From JAFNAG01 sp050011535 (GTDB lineage Bacteria; Acidobacteriota; UBA6911): a DNA stretch of 64,000 nucleotides. Under the pieces are notes generated by a model. It made no database searches, was not told the origin of the DNA, and worked only from the letters and a program-made list of their open reading frames with translations. The position numbers and the translations under genes were made by a program. Below are positions 1 through 7,977 of this stretch, piece after piece. The stretch covers positions 1-64,000 of the forward strand of contig JBEKIX010000004.1 of assembly GCA_050011535.1 (NCBI GenBank), written 5' to 3'. Positions within the stretch are counted from its first letter, which is position 1, and each line of letters opens with the position of its first letter.

Positions 1-154
1 TTTCCAGCAGGTCCAATGCAGATGATGCGCAAAGCGCCTCTGCGACCTTGTAGCCCTTTCGCTCAAGGACCTTGGTTACGCTTCTGCAGACTGCAGGTTC
101 ATCATCTACAACCAATACGCGAGTTTGATTATCAAGAGAATTAGTCTGTTCCAT
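1..154 (-). CDS. Response regulator, receiver domain (partial, cut by window edge)
   Basis: Only the first 51 codons lie in the window; the gene continues past position 1. The reverse-strand ATG at 154-152 follows GGAGG at a 5-base spacing. The peptide shows the start of a CheY-like receiver domain: a beta strand reading RVLVVDDEP, with the acidic pair D17/D18 that binds Mg2+, then a first helix (CRSVTKVLERKGYKV). It resembles the receiver of the neighbouring NtrC-type regulator but is clearly a different gene. The phosphoacceptor Asp and any output domain are outside the window, so a single-domain regulator and a second sigma-54 activator are both possible. A sigma-54 promoter lies about 60 bases upstream. 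Confidence 0.8.
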   Translation of the reverse strand, partial: MEQTNSLDNQTRVLVVDDEPAVCRSVTKVLERKGYKVAEALCASSALDLLE

Positions 155-214
155 AATGACCTCCGTTCTTCACTGATGTTGTCTCGTAGTCTCTAACATA
201 ATTCCATCCTATAT

Positions 215-232
215 AAAGCAAGAGCCGTGCCA
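215..232 (-). promoter_or_regulatory. Sigma-54 (-24/-12) promoter of the truncated response regulator
   Basis: On the reverse strand the sequence reads TGGCACGGCTCTTGCTTT. It matches the RpoN consensus TGGCACG-N4-TTGC exactly, with GG and GC elements 12 bases apart. It lies 61 bases before the ATG at 154 and points at that gene. Transcription from it would need an NtrC-family activator, and one is encoded next door (538-1983). Confidence 0.75.
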
Positions 233-319
233 GTTCGTTGATCATGACGACATTATTTGTAAGTATTTGATAAAACAGTACATATATCCATATACAGTCA
301 GGCCGGGCGTGATCGGTTG

Positions 320-353
320 CCCCAAAGTGTATACAAATAACATGCACTTGGGG
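320..353. repeat. Inverted repeat upstream of the sigma-54 promoter
   Basis: CCCCAAAGTG (320-329) faces CACTTGGGG (345-353) with a 15-base AT-rich spacer; the arms pair except for one extra base. It lies about 90-120 bases upstream of the sigma-54 promoter at 215-232. It could be an activator site or a hairpin; the sequence does not decide. Confidence 0.4.
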
Positions 354-420
354 AGTTGTAGCATCGGGGTGATTGGGCGCAAATGAGGCAAAGCCTGATC
401 ATGGGTCACATTGTCAGGGA

Positions 421-460
421 TGCATAATTTTGATATGCACTCGATCAAGAAGCTTATGCA
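421..460. promoter_or_regulatory. Candidate enhancer: TGCATA/TATGCA half-sites
   Basis: A perfect dyad TGCATA-N7-TATGCA spans 421-439. A third half-site TATGCA lies at 455-460, starting 21 bases after the one at 434, i.e. two helical turns. It is about 190-230 bases upstream of the sigma-54 promoter at 215-232, a usual distance for NtrC-type enhancers. The whole 155-537 gap has no convincing gene; this, the dyad at 320-353 and the promoter are what it holds. Confidence 0.35.
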
Positions 461-537
461 CCCCTTTCCGGAGGAGGACTGTGCCTCTGAGCGCGCATAA
501 TCGCAGACGACGCCAGCAGTGCGTTGGGATCTAATGT

Positions 538-1983
538 CTAGCAGTCCGAGTGAGAATACAAGGGGGTGTTAGGTTTCCCCACTGGAACGAATTCCATGCT
601 TGCGCATGAGAGCCTGAAAATTCGGTCGGGCAATGCAATTCCCACTTCCTGCGCTGCCCGAGTGACATTCCACACATTTCTCTGGAGCGCGGCCAAGACG
701 AATTCACGTTCGAGATCTGAGATTGCCTGTTCCCTGATCTTCTTCTTCAGTGTCAGAAACTCTGCGTTACTGCGGGGCGTAGCCTGATCGGCGACTGGGG
801 ATTGGGTATGCCTAAGCGTAGGGAAGTGCCGAGGTTCTAGCGCATCCCCATCGCAGGAGATTACGGCCCACTCGAGTGCGCTCTCAAGCTCGCGCACATT
901 ACCAGGCCAGTCATGCTCTTTCAAGAGCTCGAGTGCCGGGTCCGAGATTGAGAAGACGCTCTTGCCACTGCGAGTCCTGATTCTATGCAGGAGGTGGCCC
1001 ACGAGCAGAGGGATATCCTCCAGCCGGTCCCGTAGCGGGGGAAGGTAGATCGGGAACACGTGGAGTCGATAGTAGAGGTCTTCCCTGAACGAACCTTCGG
1101 AGACCATCTGAGTCAAGTCTCGGTTGGTAGCGAAGACGAGCCGCACATCCACGCGCTTGTGCTCCGTGCCGCCCACAGGCAAGAAGTCGCGCTCTTGGAT
1201 AAAGCGCAGCAGCTTTCCTTGAACCTCCAAATCCACGTTACAAATCTCGTCCAAGAAAACGGTCCCATGGTCTGCCACTTCGAAAATGCCACGTTTAGTG
1301 GTGGCCGCACCGGTAAAGGCCCCCTTTACGTGGCCAAACAGCTCACTTTCCATAAGGTTGGCGGAAAGTGTGCCACAGTCGACGGCAAAGAAGCGACGGT
1401 TTTGCCTTGGGCTTAGATCGTGGATTGCCCGGGCCACGAGTTCCTTGCCTGTACCACTTTCACCGATGATCAGAACCGTGCTCGATGTAGGCGCGACTTT
1501 CCGGATCAGGTTGTAGACCTGTTGCATTTTTAGACTGCGGCCCACGAGGCCTGAGAAAGTCTCGACAGGCTCGCCGGCGGCGGCTGCGCGGCTTTCAAGG
1601 ATACGCTTCCTCTTCTCCCAAGCGTGGGTGACCACCACGACCATTTCCTCGGGCGTAAAAGGCTTGGGGAGATAGTCGAAGGCGCCGAGCTTCATGGTTT
1701 CAACCACGGAAGCCACGGACGCATATCCTGTAATGACCACAGGCACGATGTCGGGAAACCGGGTTTGAAGGGTTTGCAGCAACTCCATGCCTCCGACTTC
1801 GGCCATCTTCAGGTCGGTGAAAACAAGGTCGAAGGGCTCGAGTTCCAGCAAGGCGAGAGCCTCCCTTCCAGACAGAACGGTCTTTACCTCGCAGCCATGT
1901 CGGCGGAGGATCTTCTCGCAGGATCTACAGATCGACAGTTCATCGTCCGCGACCAGGACTCTGGGGCTATCCTGACTGTTCAT
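538..1983 (-). CDS. NtrC-family sigma-54-dependent response regulator, C-terminus frameshifted
   Basis: An enhancer-binding activator of RpoN promoters. From the ATG at 1983 (preceded by AAGGAGG) it has a receiver domain (residues 8-120; acidic D13/D14, phosphoacceptor D57 in FTDLKM, K107). An AAA+ domain follows with Walker A GESGTGKE, the sigma-54 contact loop GAFTGA and Walker B VFLDE. The C-terminal Fis-type helix-turn-helix begins normally (NVTRAAQEVGI), but the expected next segment RPNFQALMRKHGI sits in another frame, where it would end at 569. One base appears to be missing near 627-640, so the annotated frame ends in about 30 unrelated residues. Its start overlaps the kinase stop by 17 bases, implying translational coupling. 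It probably controls the divergent hydrogenase operon; this is inferred from position and promoter type. Confidence 0.9.
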   Translation of the reverse strand: MNSQDSPRVLVADDELSICRSCEKILRRHGCEVKTVLSGREALALLELEPFDLVFTDLKMAEVGGMELLQTLQTRFPDIVPVVITGYASVASVVETMKLGAFDYLPKPFTPEEMVVVVTHAWEKRKRILESRAAAAGEPVETFSGLVGRSLKMQQVYNLIRKVAPTSSTVLIIGESGTGKELVARAIHDLSPRQNRRFFAVDCGTLSANLMESELFGHVKGAFTGAATTKRGIFEVADHGTVFLDEICNVDLEVQGKLLRFIQERDFLPVGGTEHKRVDVRLVFATNRDLTQMVSEGSFREDLYYRLHVFPIYLPPLRDRLEDIPLLVGHLLHRIRTRSGKSVFSISDPALELLKEHDWPGNVRELESALEWAVISCDGDALEPRHFPTLRHTQSPVADQATPRSNAEFLTLKKKIREQAISDLEREFVLAALQRNVWNVTRAAQEVGIALPDRIFRLSCASMEFVPVGKPNTPLYSHSDC

Positions 1984-3952
1984 CTCCCTCCTTGATGTTT
2001 GTCGGAAGACAAATGTTGATCGTCGTGCCTTTCCCGGCAGCACTAGCCACAGTAATAGTTCCCCTGTGCCGCTCTATAATCCCATAAGCAATGGCCAGCC
2101 CGAGGCCCGTGCCACTCGTCTTAGTTGTAAAGAAAGGTTCGAAGAGCCTGCTCCTGATTGCATCCGGAATGCCCGGCCCATTGTCAGCTACGCTTAAACA
2201 GACCATGTTGTCTGTCTGATGCAGGCATGAGATTACCCGGATCTCCCCCCCGTTCGCCAGAGCTTCCGCTGCGTTAATAACGATATTCAAGACCACTTGA
2301 CGCATCTGGTCCTTGTCCGCCATGATTGCGGGAAGGTCCGCCTGCAGGTTCGTATGAAGCGCGATATTGCTAAAAGATACCTGGTTCCTCACCAGATTAA
2401 GCGCGTCCTCAACGATCTGGTTTAGGTTGACCGCCTGCTTCAAGGGCTTGGTCTGTCTGGCAAAATCAAGCAGCCCCTTCACGATTTTGCGGCAACGCAA
2501 GGTCTCGTCGACTATGGTCTTCAAGTCATCACGCCTCAGATCATCGGGAGCCAAATCCTGGAGCATGAGACTGCTATTGGTGAGAATGCCGGTGAGCGGG
2601 TTGTTGATTTCATGGGCGACCCCGGCGGCGAGCTTTCCGATGGCGGCGAGCTTTTCGGTCTGGATCAATTGGTTCTGCATGGCCTTTACCTGGGCCGTAC
2701 GTTCTTCCACCTTGGTTTCCAGACTTTCCGCCCACTGCCTCAACTCTTGTGTCGCACGGGCAAGCTCCATGGTCATCCGGTTGAAGCATTCCGCCAGATA
2801 ACCGGTCTCGTCACTGGACAGGACCTCGACCTTTTGTGAGTAGTCTCCCTCGGCGATTTTCCGGGCTGCTGCCGCCATCGATTGGACAGGTTGGGAAATC
2901 CGCTGGGCCACCCTGATCGCCACGATGCTTACCAGGATCATGCCCATGAGAGTGATACCCAGAAACGTGAATAACGTCTGCCATTGACTGTCGCGATAAG
3001 GCTGCTCGAGGGCGCCCACGTAGAGCATGCCGATGGTTTGCATGTTTATGTCCCGGATGGGTGTATAGGCTGCGATGTACCAATCGTTGACAACGAACGC
3101 GCGGCCCTTCCAGGTCTGATTGCGATGGAGGACTTCTTCTGCCACTTCGGCTGAGGCTCGCGTAGTGATCGCTCGGGTGCCATCGTTGTTCCTTACGTTT
3201 GTCGAGATTCGAACATCATCTTGGAAAACAGTGACTGTACCCACCTCCCTGCCCTTGTACGATTCCTGGCGAAATACGACGTTCCGTATCTTATCCACGA
3301 TCTCATAGTTGCGATTGATGAGCACGCCCCCATATAGCACGCCAACAAAACGGCCGTCAGCCGTGGTTACCGGCGCCGCCGCCTTAAACATCATTCCTGA
3401 GGTCTCCCGGGCCTTTCCGGGGGGGCCGGCTCTGGGCGTAAATGTGATCTCCATGTTCGCCTGCCGCCTCAAAACTTGAGACTCGCGGGCAAGCTCTGCC
3501 TCCGATACGATTACAGTACCCGAGATGGGGGCTCTTTTTTTGTAGACAAGGCTCACCAACTCGTCGTTTGCCTCGGTATCACCCACAAGCACAGGGTTGA
3601 GGGTACGATAGAAAACCTTCCCGGAGGAATCCATAAGAGTCAGGACGTCGAGCCTTTCTGCTGCACGCACGCGGTCCATTTCGGGTCCTAGCCCACTGGG
3701 ATCATTCCGGGCTAGAGCGCCGTAGATGACCATCCGCGTAGCATGGATTCTCATTGCGTTTTCGAGTCGCTCGAGGTTGTTTCGCCAAATCTCCAAGGCA
3801 GCCTCAAGGTCCGAGTTTACCTGCGCCTGTGCTTGCGCGTAGATCTGCTGCTGGATGACTCTTATTCCAACCGCAGTTGTAATCAGTGAGGGGATAAGAA
3901 TTGCTATGGAGAAACTTCTTATGAGTCTGCCCCGAATGGTTGATCTGCTCAT
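1967..3952 (-). CDS. Membrane sensor histidine kinase (Cache-HAMP-HisKA-HATPase)
   Basis: The 661-residue partner kinase of the NtrC-type regulator. An N-terminal membrane segment (about residues 12-32) is followed by a large periplasmic region of about 290 residues, typical of a Cache sensor. A second membrane segment lies near residues 330-352, then HAMP, a coiled coil ending in TEKLAAIGKLAAG, and the HisKA phosphoacceptor motif AHEINNPLTGI. The HATPase_c domain has the N box NAAEAL, G1 DNGPGIP and G2 GTGLGLAI. The ATG at 3952 follows GAGGAGGG. It should bind a small extracellular ligand and phosphorylate the adjacent regulator. The ligand cannot be read from sequence; H2 or a metabolite of the hydrogenase pathway would be a guess. 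Confidence 0.92.
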   Translation of the reverse strand: MSRSTIRGRLIRSFSIAILIPSLITTAVGIRVIQQQIYAQAQAQVNSDLEAALEIWRNNLERLENAMRIHATRMVIYGALARNDPSGLGPEMDRVRAAERLDVLTLMDSSGKVFYRTLNPVLVGDTEANDELVSLVYKKRAPISGTVIVSEAELARESQVLRRQANMEITFTPRAGPPGKARETSGMMFKAAAPVTTADGRFVGVLYGGVLINRNYEIVDKIRNVVFRQESYKGREVGTVTVFQDDVRISTNVRNNDGTRAITTRASAEVAEEVLHRNQTWKGRAFVVNDWYIAAYTPIRDINMQTIGMLYVGALEQPYRDSQWQTLFTFLGITLMGMILVSIVAIRVAQRISQPVQSMAAAARKIAEGDYSQKVEVLSSDETGYLAECFNRMTMELARATQELRQWAESLETKVEERTAQVKAMQNQLIQTEKLAAIGKLAAGVAHEINNPLTGILTNSSLMLQDLAPDDLRRDDLKTIVDETLRCRKIVKGLLDFARQTKPLKQAVNLNQIVEDALNLVRNQVSFSNIALHTNLQADLPAIMADKDQMRQVVLNIVINAAEALANGGEIRVISCLHQTDNMVCLSVADNGPGIPDAIRSRLFEPFFTTKTSGTGLGLAIAYGIIERHRGTITVASAAGKGTTINICLPTNIKEGDEQSG

Positions 3953-4067
3953 ATTCCCATTCCCTCCTCATGATTCGATAGTAGCTCTAGGTGCTGCGGA
4001 GCTATCGAATCCCGCGCCAATTTACCTGCATGACGCCAACCGCTTTCTCTGTTTATTTTTTCCAGGG

Positions 4068-4082
4068 ACAACAATAGTGCCG
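4068..4082 (-). promoter_or_regulatory. Weak sigma-54-like element upstream of the kinase gene
   Basis: On the reverse strand CGGCACTATTGTTGT matches the RpoN consensus at GGCAC and TTG but has GT instead of GC at -12. It lies about 115 bases before the kinase start at 3952. Autoregulation of the two-component operon is possible; the match is imperfect. Confidence 0.3.
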
Positions 4083-4293
4083 TAGATAGATGAATTTCAA
4101 TCGGTTTCATGTCTTAAGGTTGCGATATGACAAGCGCACAGTAGGGCATAAGACATGGTGGAACAACCTGTTCTCGATTCACTCGCGAGACTGCGCCAGT
4201 TGCGAGAGGCTATCAGGAGAAAGGATAAGAGGGTTATATGACCCAAGAGGCGGACATCCTCTGTGAGAGCGATTCGACCGGCGAAAACACCTA

Positions 4294-4330
4294 TGGGCCA
4301 TTTAGCCCAAAAAATGGGTTATTTAACCAT
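4294..4330. promoter_or_regulatory. Two tandem dyads, candidate activator sites of the hydrogenase operon
   Basis: TGGGCCATTTAGCCCA (4294-4309) and TGGGTTATTTAACCAT (4315-4330) share the pattern TGGGnnATTTAnCCA. Each is a dyad, and their starts are exactly 21 bases apart, so they lie on the same face of the helix. They sit about 140-170 bases upstream of the sigma-54-like element at 4467 in the divergent gap, the usual arrangement of NtrC-type enhancers. The remaining 3953-4814 gap holds no convincing gene. Confidence 0.5.
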
Positions 4331-4466
4331 GATAGAGGATTCCTTAGCCTGTCCGCGCATGGTGGCCATTTTGTCTCTGGTTGGGGTGTCTTTTTAAGTT
4401 TTTCATTCTAAATGACTTGTTTCTATTCATCACGACCGAAAATTCCACCGTGAAAAGAGACTCATT

Positions 4467-4481
4467 TGGCGGGGTATGTGC
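4467..4481 (+). promoter_or_regulatory. Candidate sigma-54 promoter of the Hdr-Nuo-Mvh operon
   Basis: TGGCGGGGTATGTGC has the GG (-24) and GC (-12) elements 12 bases apart and is followed by A, matching TGGC-N8-TGCA of the RpoN consensus but lacking the central CAC. It would give a leader of about 320 bases before hdrC. Support comes from the tandem dyads upstream and the divergent sigma-54 activator gene. Confidence 0.45.
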
Positions 4482-4814
4482 ATTACTCATACCCCTAGTC
4501 AGTGGGAACGGCGGCGTACTCCCAGATCGCAGGTCCGTTTCCATAAGGGCTGAATGGGGCACAGAGGCAGATTGATCACATGCGCCCTTTGGACGTTGTT
4601 GGTGTTCGCTTACAAAACGAACCGGCCGGTGTTTTCTAATCATCCTTTTTGATGTTCATTAGGAGGATTGGTGCACAACGCCGTGAGAGTCGCGACTCAT
4701 CAGCGTAGATCGATTGATTTCCGTCGATAAATCTTCCTGTCGACAGCTGACGTTTGAATTGCTGGGGAAGTCGTGCTTTTTGGGGAGGAAGGCTTATGGA
4801 GCAGGAGGGCTTTC

Positions 4815-5396
4815 ATGGATAGTGGGCAGCAGACTGTTCTTTACGAACAGAGTATGGACCCGGGATTCCTTGATGAGGTCTATCGCATCCATGGGGGCGA
4901 GAAGATCAAGGATTGCATCCAATGCGGGACATGCAGCGGATCATGTCCGGTATCCTGGGCGATGGAGGAAACGCCGCGCCAGATCTTTGCCATGATCCGG
5001 GCTGGGATGAGGGATCGCATTCTAGAGAGTCTCACAATTTGGACCTGCGCCTCATGCTATCAATGTGTACAGCGCTGTCCTCAAGAGATCAAAATTACCG
5101 ACATCATGTACATGCTCAAGCGCATGGCCATCAGGGAGAATCGCCGGCGGAGCAAACATGCTCGCGCTCTATCGCAATACTTCGTCGACATCGTCAACAA
5201 GTACGGGCGCAATCGTGAGACCACCCTGATGACAAAGTACATGCTTTCGACTGACCCGCTGGGTGCAATCACGGCGGCGCCGATTGCAATAAGTCTCCGT
5301 ATGCACGGCCGCCTTCCTCTGGGAGGCTCCAAGGTGCGCGACATTGTTGGCCTCCGTAAGATTGTCGCCAAAGCCCAAGAACTGGGAGGTGAGTGA
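4815..5396 (+). CDS. hdrC: HdrC-like iron-sulfur subunit of heterodisulfide reductase
   Basis: The electron-wiring subunit of an HdrABC-type complex, passing electrons from HdrA to the catalytic HdrB. The 193-residue protein carries two cubane [4Fe-4S] motifs, C34/C37/C40-C44 and C78/C81/C84-C88, each ending in CP, as in archaeal HdrC. The ATG at 4815 is chosen because AGGAGG precedes it by 6 bases; an upstream GTG in frame at 4773 lacks such a site. It is the first gene of the operon and its stop is directly followed by the hdrB ATG. Bacterial HdrC proteins serve several pathways, so a CoM-CoB substrate should not be assumed. Confidence 0.9.
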   Translation: MDSGQQTVLYEQSMDPGFLDEVYRIHGGEKIKDCIQCGTCSGSCPVSWAMEETPRQIFAMIRAGMRDRILESLTIWTCASCYQCVQRCPQEIKITDIMYMLKRMAIRENRRRSKHARALSQYFVDIVNKYGRNRETTLMTKYMLSTDPLGAITAAPIAISLRMHGRLPLGGSKVRDIVGLRKIVAKAQELGGE

Positions 5397-6275
5397 ATGC
5401 GATACGCCTATTATCCTGGATGTTCCTTGGATGCAACCGCTCGGCCGTATGGGGAGTCGGTGGACACGGTTGCCAAGCTCCTCGGAATGGAATTAGTCGA
5501 GATCGATGACTGGAACTGTTGTGGCGCAACGGCGTATATGAACGTGAATGAGATATTATCTTTCTGTCTCAGCGCCCGCAACCTCGCTCAAGCCCATCGT
5601 AGCGGGGATCCCATTGTTACCGCGTGCAGCGCCTGCTTTACCAATTTACGCAAGACCGACGCTTACATGGCAGAATCTCAGGACCTCAGGGACAAAGTGG
5701 ATGAAGCTCTAGGCCAAGCTGGTATGCACTATGACGGCGGGGCCGTAATCAAGCACTTCCTGAACGCTGTCATCGAGGACGTGGGATTGGATCGTGTCCG
5801 GGCTTTGGTAAAGCGCCCGCTCAAAGGACTGCGTGTTGCGCCTTATTATGGCTGTCAGATCGCCCGGCCATACGGTATCGAGGATGACAAGGACAATCCG
5901 ACCATGCTGGACCGGCTTCTGCAGACGCTCGGCGCCACGCCTACGTACTTCCCAATGAAGACGATATGCTGCGGCGGGTCATTGATGGGGACGAGTGAAG
6001 ACGTGGCGCTGCGGTTGTGCCGCAATCTGCTGCTTTGCGCCCGTCAGGATAATGCCGACTGCATTGCGGTCACGTGTCCTCTGTGCCAGATCAACCTCGA
6101 TGCTTACCAGGGCCGGATCAACAAGACCTACAAGACGGATTTTCGCATCCCTATCCTGTACTTCACACAACTGATGGGCCTTGCCTTCGCATTGAAATCT
6201 GAACCACTGGGGCTCCAACGCTGTATTGTACCGGCAGCCAATGTCTTGGCTCGATTTACTCAGGAGGCCGTATGA
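5397..6275 (+). CDS. hdrB: HdrB-like catalytic subunit with two CCG domains
   Basis: A 292-residue protein with both cysteine-rich CCG motifs that bind the non-cubane clusters of HdrB: C9, C41-C42, C77, C80 and C153, C191-C192, C227, C230. All ten ligands are present, so it should be able to reduce or form a disulfide, or act on another two-electron acceptor. It begins at the base after the hdrC stop and shares an ATGA overlap with hdrA, a layout suggesting stoichiometric synthesis. In methanogens the substrate is CoM-S-S-CoB; in bacteria of this type the physiological disulfide or acceptor is generally unknown. Confidence 0.92.
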   Translation: MRYAYYPGCSLDATARPYGESVDTVAKLLGMELVEIDDWNCCGATAYMNVNEILSFCLSARNLAQAHRSGDPIVTACSACFTNLRKTDAYMAESQDLRDKVDEALGQAGMHYDGGAVIKHFLNAVIEDVGLDRVRALVKRPLKGLRVAPYYGCQIARPYGIEDDKDNPTMLDRLLQTLGATPTYFPMKTICCGGSLMGTSEDVALRLCRNLLLCARQDNADCIAVTCPLCQINLDAYQGRINKTYKTDFRIPILYFTQLMGLAFALKSEPLGLQRCIVPAANVLARFTQEAV

Positions 6276-7141
6276 GCGTCAGGATCGGCGTGTATGTATG
6301 CGACTGCGGTACCAATATCTCGGGCAAAGTTAACGTGACGGAAGTAACGGCGTTTGCCAAAACGATTCCGGACGTGGTTGTGGCACGAGAATACAAGTTT
6401 ATGTGCTCTGATCCTGGCCAGCTCCTGATCCAGGACGATATCAAGAATATGGGGCTTGACCGCATTGTTGTCGCCTCTTGTTCGCCGCTCATGCACGAGC
6501 CGACTTTTCGGGGCGCATGCGAGAGAGCTGATCTGAATCGCTACCTTTTTCAGATGGCGAATATTCGGGAGCAATGCTCATGGGTCACGGTGGATCCAAA
6601 CGCGGCGACCGAGAAGGCCAAGGCGCTGATAGCAGCATCGGTCGCAAAGGCGACGCTCCTTGTCGCACTACCCCGCAAGACCGTCCCCGTCAATAATGCG
6701 GCGCTCGTGGTGGGAGGGGGGATCGCTGGCATTCAGGCTGCGCTGGATGTAGCCGAGTCGGGGCGGACCGTGTATCTCGTCGAGAAGGAACCCTCCATCG
6801 GCGGGCATATGGCGCAGTTCGACAAGACGTTCCCCACGCTCGATTGTGCCGCCTGCATCCTTACTCCCAAGATGGTGCAGGTTGGGCAGCATAAAAACAT
6901 CAAACTGATGTCCTCCAGTGAAATAGAAGAGGTAAGCGGTTTCGTGGGCAATTTCCGAGTCAAGGTGCGGCGCAAGGCTACATATGTAGATCATGCCAAG
7001 TGCACCGGATGCGGGCTCTGCTGGGAGTCGTGCCCCGCAAGGAAAATCCCCGCCAGGCGCGTCATACGCAAGGGCAAGCTGGTGATTGGGACAGCCGATG
7101 GGGACGGCTCTGTGTCGGGCGTACTCCCAGCGAAGGAATAG
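6272..7141 (+). CDS. hdrA: HdrA N-terminal half (split HdrA flavoprotein)
   Basis: HdrA is the FAD subunit where electron bifurcation takes place; full-length proteins are about 650 residues. This gene encodes 289 residues only. It has the N-terminal HdrA domain with its cysteines (C10, C12, C45, C70, C102), the FAD-binding GGGIAG (148-153) with EKEPSIGGHMAQ, the DCAAC segment (C192, C195) and one [4Fe-4S] motif (C244, C247, C250, C254). It stops where a full HdrA would continue with IPFPQAVP-type sequence. That continuation occurs at residue 203 of the nuoG-like gene at 13690-15447. No HdrA remnant follows the stop; a DRTGG gene starts 27 bases later. The two polypeptides presumably assemble into one flavin domain. 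Confidence 0.88.
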   Translation: MSVRIGVYVCDCGTNISGKVNVTEVTAFAKTIPDVVVAREYKFMCSDPGQLLIQDDIKNMGLDRIVVASCSPLMHEPTFRGACERADLNRYLFQMANIREQCSWVTVDPNAATEKAKALIAASVAKATLLVALPRKTVPVNNAALVVGGGIAGIQAALDVAESGRTVYLVEKEPSIGGHMAQFDKTFPTLDCAACILTPKMVQVGQHKNIKLMSSSEIEEVSGFVGNFRVKVRRKATYVDHAKCTGCGLCWESCPARKIPARRVIRKGKLVIGTADGDGSVSGVLPAKE

Positions 7142-7168
7142 GCCTCGAATCCCAAGGATGACTGTGCC

Positions 7169-7531
7169 ATGCCAACACCAGTGAAGCAAGAGACGCTGAG
7201 CCTGGCCGAGATCCGCGACCTGCTGGGAGCGGAGGTGTTCTACGGCGAGGACCTGTCCGTGAAAGTGGGCGAGGTAGGCGCGGCCGACTTAATGAGCGAT
7301 GTCCTGAACTTGGGCAAGCCTGGCATGCTTCTTCTTACGGGTTTAGCAAGCGCCCAAATGATAAGGACCGCTGCAGTGGCGGGCCTTTGCGGTGTAGTGC
7401 TTGTGAGAGGAAAAAGACCGGACAAATCGGTTTTGGCATTGGCAAGAGAGAGGAAGATCCCGATTCTCGGCGCACCCCTGACGATGTTCGAAACAGCGGG
7501 GCTGATTTATATGGCTCTTGCCGGCAGGTAG
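7169..7531 (+). CDS. DRTGG-domain protein (first of two)
   Basis: A 120-residue soluble protein made almost wholly of a DRTGG domain (named for a motif in the family; function poorly known, often beside CBS domains or in hydrogenase operons). The fold is recognised from alternating beta strands and helices: an N-terminal LSLAEIRDLLGAEV segment, then LLLTGL, GVVLVRG and IPILGAPLTMFETAGLIYMAL. It has no cysteines for a cluster apart from one in the core. It shares the domain, and weak similarity, with the second copy at 9303-9656. In clostridial and thermophilic [FeFe]-hydrogenase operons the same domain accompanies ATPase and PHP genes, as here. A regulatory or ligand-sensing role is likely but unproven. 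Confidence 0.8.
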   Translation: MPTPVKQETLSLAEIRDLLGAEVFYGEDLSVKVGEVGAADLMSDVLNLGKPGMLLLTGLASAQMIRTAAVAGLCGVVLVRGKRPDKSVLALARERKIPILGAPLTMFETAGLIYMALAGR

Positions 7532-7533
7532 GA

Positions 7534-7968
7534 ATGGACTCGCCCGAGGAACTTGAGAGTGTTTACCTTGTTGCAGGCCGGGATTTTATCAATGCCGGCA
7601 GAATATCGACGGCGATTATGGATGTATTGAAGCGGCTCGGCACCAATCCAGAAGTTGTGCGCCGCGTGGCCATTGCCTCCTACGAGGCCGAAATGAACGT
7701 TGTCATGTATGCGCTGCGCGGCAAGATATCGCTCCGGGTTAATCCGCGCATGGTCACAATCGAAGTCGAGGATGAGGGCCCGGGCATCGAGGACATCGAT
7801 CTGGCGATGAAGGAAGGCTATTCCACCGCGACGCCGGAAATGCAGGAAATGGGTTTTGGGGCCGGGATGGGACTGCCGAACATTATGAAGCATGCAGATA
7901 AGTTCGAGATTGTCTCGGAGGTTTCCAAAGGGACGCGGCTTTTTATCAGCGTAAACCAGAGCGCATGA
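7534..7968 (+). CDS. RsbW-like HATPase protein
   Basis: A 144-residue GHKL ATPase of the anti-sigma factor/serine kinase type. The N box (EAEMNVVMYA), G1 box (VEDEGPGIED) and G2 box (GFGAGMGLPNI) are intact, so it should bind ATP. It has no phosphoacceptor histidine domain. The ATG at 7534 lies two bases after the DRTGG stop and follows GGTAGG. Equivalent genes are found in hydrogenase operons of anaerobes together with DRTGG, PHP and [FeFe]-like genes; what they phosphorylate or bind is not established. There is no sigma factor beside it, so a link to the complex itself is more likely than classical anti-sigma control. Confidence 0.82.
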   Translation: MDSPEELESVYLVAGRDFINAGRISTAIMDVLKRLGTNPEVVRRVAIASYEAEMNVVMYALRGKISLRVNPRMVTIEVEDEGPGIEDIDLAMKEGYSTATPEMQEMGFGAGMGLPNIMKHADKFEIVSEVSKGTRLFISVNQSA

Positions 7969-7977
7969 GGTAACGGC

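Noticed and set aside
4344..4643. 99-codon reverse-strand frame in the gap before hdrC
   Set aside because: Low-complexity, no SD and no similarity; it overlaps the proposed promoter and enhancer.
4671..4730. A 19-codon GTG-started frame with AGGAGG upstream, before hdrC
   Set aside because: The SD is good but the peptide is short, basic and unlike a known leader; no attenuator structure follows. Left as chance or a possible leader peptide.
7142..7168. Possibility that hdrA is simply frameshifted
   Set aside because: No HdrA-like sequence follows in any frame before the DRTGG gene, and the missing half is found intact in another gene.
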